Virus record (IMG/VR): IMGVR_UViG_3300037193_001696
Span: 1 to 43,849 of that record
Direction: 5' to 3' (one strand)
Length of the DNA: 43,849 nt
From: a virus
The position numbers and the translations under genes were made by a program. Positions 40,695-43,849 of this stretch are shown in pieces. The stretch's first letter is position 1. Every line of letters starts with the position of its first letter. The notes under the pieces were generated by a model. It was not told where the DNA came from, ran no database searches, and saw nothing but the letters and a program-made list of their open reading frames with translations.

Positions 40695-41065
40695 GACCCG
40701 AAGTGTCTCCGCCGCGCGTCCCGCACGGCGTTGATCGACACGGCCGCGTTCATCACCTCGTCGTACACGCGGAGGATGCCGGGCGCGCCCATGCTGTCCA
40801 GCACACGCTGGTCGCACTGCGCCAGCAGGTTCTTCGCGCTGTCGTACAGCTCCCGGTTGTGGCCGTGGTCGGAGATCGCCTGGCCCGCGACCACCAGCAG
40901 CATCCGCACCATCTGCTGGGCCGGGGTCTCCCCGCTGTCCCGGGAGTCCGCGCCCACCCGCTCGACCATCGCCTGGACGTCGGCCAGGCCCGCGCGGCCG
41001 CGCGCGTGCAGCCGGACCGCGGAGGTCAGCTCGTCCAGCCACGTCACCGTGGCGTCGGCCGTCAT
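40691..41065 (-). CDS. Hypothetical helical protein in the transfer block
   Basis: 124 aa from ATG 41065 (ATGA with the upstream stop). All-helical and charged (TVTWLDELTSAVRLHARG, VRMLLVVAGQAISDHGHNRE). Soluble; coupled to genes on both sides. Function unknown. Confidence 0.7.
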   Translation of the reverse strand: MTADATVTWLDELTSAVRLHARGRAGLADVQAMVERVGADSRDSGETPAQQMVRMLLVVAGQAISDHGHNRELYDSAKNLLAQCDQRVLDSMGAPGILRVYDEVMNAAVSINAVRDARRRHFGS

Positions 41066-41379
41066 GACCGCATCGCCGGCGTGCGCGCGGTGGTGCTCGC
41101 CGATCGCTGTTCGTGGCGGCGGACCTGGACCAGGACGGCGACGAAGACCAGGGCCATGATCGGCCCGAGGATGCCGTACAGCAGCCACGTGCCTTGCCAC
41201 TTGCCCGCGCCGGCGAACGCTCCGCCGGCCATCCAGACCCACAGCGGGACCTGCTGCACCTGCCACCGGGGGCCGCTGAACATCGGCGTGCCCGGTCGCC
41301 GGAACGCCCAGAGCACCAGCAGCGCGACGCCCGCCCACACGGCCAGCGTCCCGAGCATGGTCTGTGCTTCCCCGGTCAT
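41062..41379 (-). CDS. Three-span membrane protein downstream of TraB
   Basis: 105 aa from ATG 41379, chosen because GGAGAGGGGAAG lies just upstream. Three hydrophobic segments (MLGTLAVWAGVALLVLWAF, VPLWVWMAGGAFAGAGKW, LLYGILGPIMALVFVAVLVQ) precede a basic C-terminus. Small membrane proteins beside traB in actinomycete plasmids are linked to spreading (Spd); equivalence here is by context. Confidence 0.7.
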   Translation of the reverse strand: MTGEAQTMLGTLAVWAGVALLVLWAFRRPGTPMFSGPRWQVQQVPLWVWMAGGAFAGAGKWQGTWLLYGILGPIMALVFVAVLVQVRRHEQRSASTTARTPAMRS

Positions 41380-41408
41380 GTCGCTTCCCCTCTCCGTTCG
41401 TTCCCGGT

Positions 41409-41488
41409 CACTCACTCACACACTCACCCGTGCCCACACCCGCGTATGCGCAGGTAGGGGCACGTGTGTGAGTGTGTGAGTGAGTCAC
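41409..41488. repeat. GT-rich inverted repeat overlapping the end of traB
   Basis: ACTCACTCACACACTCAC (from 41410) is inverted as GTGAGTGTGTGAGTGAGT (to 41485), followed inward by a second matched pair (CGTGCCC / GGGCACG). The arms alternate purine-pyrimidine and contain GTGAGT/GTGTGT repeats. It separates traB from the next gene. It may be a terminator, or a transfer site (clt) since TraB-binding sites lie near traB in related plasmids. Confidence 0.75.
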
Positions 41489-43548
41489 GCCGCTGCGACC
41501 CGGTCGGCCAAGTCGAACGTCTTGTCGTCGTGCTGCACCAGGACCCCCTCACGATCCCGCATCCCGGCCAGCAGGTTGTAGACCGCGTTGGGGTTGGTCA
41601 CCGCGTCGCCGTTCTGGCGTAGCAGTTCGATCAGCCGGCCCGAGTCCATCGCCCCGTGCTCACGCAGCAGCTGCACCACCAGGTCCCGCCGCGCGACCTT
41701 GCGCCGCGCCGCCGGTGCGACGTCGGTGACTTCGGCCGCCGGCCGCAGCCCGGCCGCGGCTTCGAGCTTGGCCAGGGTTTCCCTGTAAGCCCGGTCCTCG
41801 ATGTCCGCAGCGCGGCCGCCGCGCCGAGCCTGGCTGGCCGGGCCGCGCCCGGTGACGGTCGGCCGTACGTCGTCGTCGCCGCGTTGCAGGTAGGCCATCA
41901 GGTCCTGGGTGACGTACTGGTGACGGTCCGCGTAGTGCGAGCCGGCGGCTGCGGCGCTGCGGCCGTGCAGCGTGTTCGCCATGCCCCGCCGCGCCCAACC
42001 CACTTCGGGGATGGTCACGCCACCGGTCTGCGGCGCTTGGGGCTTGCCGACTTCCTGCACGTAGCTGGCCTTGATGCGCAGGACGGGCCCGCCTGCCCGC
42101 CGCGCGTACAGCTCTCCCGGGTGTTCCAGCGGCGGCAGGCTGCCCGTGCCCAGCGCCCGCGGCGCGTCGCCCGGGTCGTTGCTGCGCAGCACGATCGTCC
42201 AGTCGAACGCGACCTTGATGTTGCCGCCCTCGTGCCCGAACTGGCCGTTGACGTACCGGTGCAACACGATGATCAAGTACATGTGCGCGGCCTTGACGCC
42301 CCGGCTGATCATGCCCATCAGCCGTGAGGCGTCGTACCACTCGCCCTGGTACTCGATCACCACGCTGGTGTCGGTGAGCACGTCCGTGGCTTCGTCGAGG
42401 ATCACGTACAGCGGCGCCCAGTCGTCGCGCTCGTCGAACGGGGTGGCCAGCCGATCCTGCGCCAGCAGCCAGGTGGCCAGCAGCAGCTCGACCGTGTCGT
42501 ACTGGCCGTTGACCAGCCAGTCGATGACCATTTTGTGGCGGGTGTCGAGGTACTTGAGCAGGTACTGGGCCCACGTTTCGTATTGCTTGCGGCGCCCTGC
42601 CGCCCACACCACCGCGCCCGTCCGCACCAGGAAGCTGGTGATCTGGATCAGCAGGTTCGACTTGCCCACACCGGATGCGGCGACGATGACCCCGTGGCCC
42701 TGCAACAGCAGCGCGCCGACCGACCCGTCCGACTGCACCCCCAACGGGCACGGCGTGGACAGGTCGACGGGCGACAGGTCGTCGACGAACGGGCGGATGT
42801 CGGCCATGACGTCGCGGGTCAACACGGTGACGTCGTAGTAGCCCGCGTACCCGGTCGACTGGACCGTCACCCACTTCTCGCGCAGCGGGATCTCCAGTAC
42901 CTGGCTGAGTGCCCGGGCCAGCACCGGCCCGCTGCTCTCGTCGAACGGGATCAGCGTGCGCTTCTCCGACGTCGCCTCCTGCAACAGCCGCGCGGTGGCC
43001 CGTGCCGGCACCGTGCAGTGGAAGACGTTGCAGGCCGGGCCGCGCTGCTCGTAGCGGTTGTCGACCTGGACGTAACCCCATTCCCCCTCGTCCAGGGCGG
43101 CGCGGAACTTCCGCACGGCCGCCGGCGCTTCCAGCTGCTGGCGCTGCCGCTGGGCGGCCACGTCGGCGCGGGTACGCGTGCGTGCACGCAGCACGTGTTG
43201 CCGTACCAGCAGCGTCACGCCGCACTCGGCCCACGCCAGCACCGGCAGGACAGGCAGCAGCAGCAACACCCACGCCGGCGACCAGGCCCACGCCGCCACC
43301 CAGGCCACGTGTACTGCGGCGGCCAGGGTGACCAGCCACGCCGCGAACGTGCGCCGCGCGGACGGGACCGCCGCCAGCCGCACGCTGCCGTACAGCCGGC
43401 GGCGCGCGACCACGGCCGCCGCCGCCACGGGCACCAGCCCGGCCAGGACGACCGCCCACCAGGACGCGGCCGCGGCCCACGCGGCCAGCCCGGCCACTAG
43501 GGTGGCCACACCGACCACACCGGCCACTACCGGAGTGCGAGGCAGCAC
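41485..43548 (-). CDS. traB: TraB-like FtsK/SpoIIIE double-stranded DNA translocase
   Basis: 687 aa from GTG 43548, with TAGGAGG 7 nt upstream. Residues ~8-40 and ~68-105 hold membrane helices. The motor domain has Walker A (AASGVGKSNLL, ~290-300) and Walker B (LYVILDEATD, ~380-389). The last ~75 residues form a winged helix (RRDLVVQLLREHGAMDSGRL), as in TraB proteins that bind short repeats of plasmid DNA. TraB moves double-stranded plasmid DNA between mycelia as a hexamer, without relaxase (established). No relaxase is seen here. A TraB within a complete phage is the main surprise of the window. Confidence 0.9.
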   Translation of the reverse strand: MLPRTPVVAGVVGVATLVAGLAAWAAAASWWAVVLAGLVPVAAAAVVARRRLYGSVRLAAVPSARRTFAAWLVTLAAAVHVAWVAAWAWSPAWVLLLLPVLPVLAWAECGVTLLVRQHVLRARTRTRADVAAQRQRQQLEAPAAVRKFRAALDEGEWGYVQVDNRYEQRGPACNVFHCTVPARATARLLQEATSEKRTLIPFDESSGPVLARALSQVLEIPLREKWVTVQSTGYAGYYDVTVLTRDVMADIRPFVDDLSPVDLSTPCPLGVQSDGSVGALLLQGHGVIVAASGVGKSNLLIQITSFLVRTGAVVWAAGRRKQYETWAQYLLKYLDTRHKMVIDWLVNGQYDTVELLLATWLLAQDRLATPFDERDDWAPLYVILDEATDVLTDTSVVIEYQGEWYDASRLMGMISRGVKAAHMYLIIVLHRYVNGQFGHEGGNIKVAFDWTIVLRSNDPGDAPRALGTGSLPPLEHPGELYARRAGGPVLRIKASYVQEVGKPQAPQTGGVTIPEVGWARRGMANTLHGRSAAAAGSHYADRHQYVTQDLMAYLQRGDDDVRPTVTGRGPASQARRGGRAADIEDRAYRETLAKLEAAAGLRPAAEVTDVAPAARRKVARRDLVVQLLREHGAMDSGRLIELLRQNGDAVTNPNAVYNLLAGMRDREGVLVQHDDKTFDLADRVAAA

Positions 43549-43570
43549 GACGATTCCTCCTACGGGATCG

Positions 43571-43608
43571 AGCGGGGGGACCACGCCAGCCCGCGTGGTC
43601 CCCCCGCT
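43571..43608 (-). terminator. 16-bp hairpin between the Spd-like gene and traB
   Basis: AGCGGGGGGACCACGC pairs perfectly with GCGTGGTCCCCCCGCT over a 6-nt loop. It starts 7 bp past the stop of the junction-spanning gene and 22 bp before the traB start. It may limit transcription into traB, whose overexpression is toxic in related plasmids (Kil phenotype, established). Confidence 0.8.
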
Positions 43609-43615
43609 GCTGGGG

Positions 43616-43849
43616 TTAGTTGGCGGGTTCGCCTGCCGCCGCGCGGTCGGCCATCTCCGCCGCCGCACGCGCCTTGCCGCGCCATTCCGCTTCCGCCTCG
43701 ACGTGCTTGCCGATGTTGTCCACCAGCTCGTCCATGCGGTCGACGATTTCCTGTGGCGGGCTGCCCATCTCGCCCAGCTCGGCCAGCTCCCGCCGGTCCG
43801 CTTCCGCCCAGTCCTCGTGCGCTTCGGCCTGGGCGGTGTACTCGGTCGC
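43616..43849 (-). CDS. C-terminal end of the junction-spanning Spd-like gene
   Basis: Same frame as the gene at 1-1146; bases 43709-43849 duplicate 1-141. The end of the protein (DELVDNIGKHVEAEAEWRGK, then AEMADRAAAGEPAN and TAA at 43616-43618) is acidic and helical. Merging the two copies gives one uninterrupted reading frame of about 412 codons. Confidence 0.8.
   Translation of the reverse strand, partial: ATEYTAQAEAHEDWAEADRRELAELGEMGSPPQEIVDRMDELVDNIGKHVEAEAEWRGKARAAAEMADRAAAGEPAN
43709..43849. repeat. Right copy of 141-bp terminal direct repeat
   Basis: Exact copy of bases 1-141. Removing one copy gives a circle of 43,708 bp. Confidence 0.93.

Overview
The window looks like one complete circular element. 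Bases 1-141 recur exactly at 43709-43849, so the true molecule is about 43,708 bp and the contig ends are an assembly overlap. GC content is very high, start codons are often GTG or TTG, and many genes overlap by 4 bp (ATGA/GTGA). Together with an FtsK-type TraB, SpdB-like proteins and a GntR regulator, this points to an actinomycete host. A mycelial genus such as the Pseudonocardiales is my guess; it is not shown by the sequence.

The element combines two lifestyles. About half of it (roughly 10.8-34.0 kb, plus strand) is a full tailed-phage morphogenesis and lysis set in classical order: HNH nuclease, candidate cos, small and large terminase, portal, protease-capsid fusion, head decoration, connector, tail terminator, tail tube, frameshifted tail chaperone, 902-aa tape measure, minor tail proteins, amidase endolysin and holin-like proteins. 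A tail-fibre-like gene lies unusually far upstream, before the terminase. The tape measure implies a long-tailed siphovirus.

The other part resembles an actinomycete integrative conjugative element (AICE) or conjugative plasmid. A minus-strand block runs from 3.04 kb down through the contig junction to 40.4 kb. It encodes small membrane proteins, a DUF2637/SpdB-like protein, an Arg/Pro/Gly-rich membrane protein that spans the junction, and a TraB/FtsK double-stranded DNA translocase. Divergent from it are a GntR regulator and, after a 500-bp hairpin-rich gap, a 636-aa putative plasmid-type replication initiator. No phage-type polymerase, primase or helicase is visible, so replication probably relies on this Rep and the host replisome. 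Between 34.0 and 39.3 kb lies an early/integration operon with an excisionase-like protein, several unknown proteins and a tyrosine integrase. A single-gene unit of unknown function follows at 39.4-39.9 kb, with an array of three operator-like palindromes and its own terminator.

My reading is a phage-plasmid whose maintenance and spreading functions are those of an AICE: it could integrate, replicate as a circle, transfer between hyphae through TraB, and package into virions. The best-supported features are the terminase, portal, capsid, tail, lysin, integrase, TraB and GntR genes. The less certain ones are the Rep assignment, the cos and clt candidates, and the functions of about twenty small or unknown proteins. 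No tRNA genes, CRISPR arrays or insertion sequences were seen.
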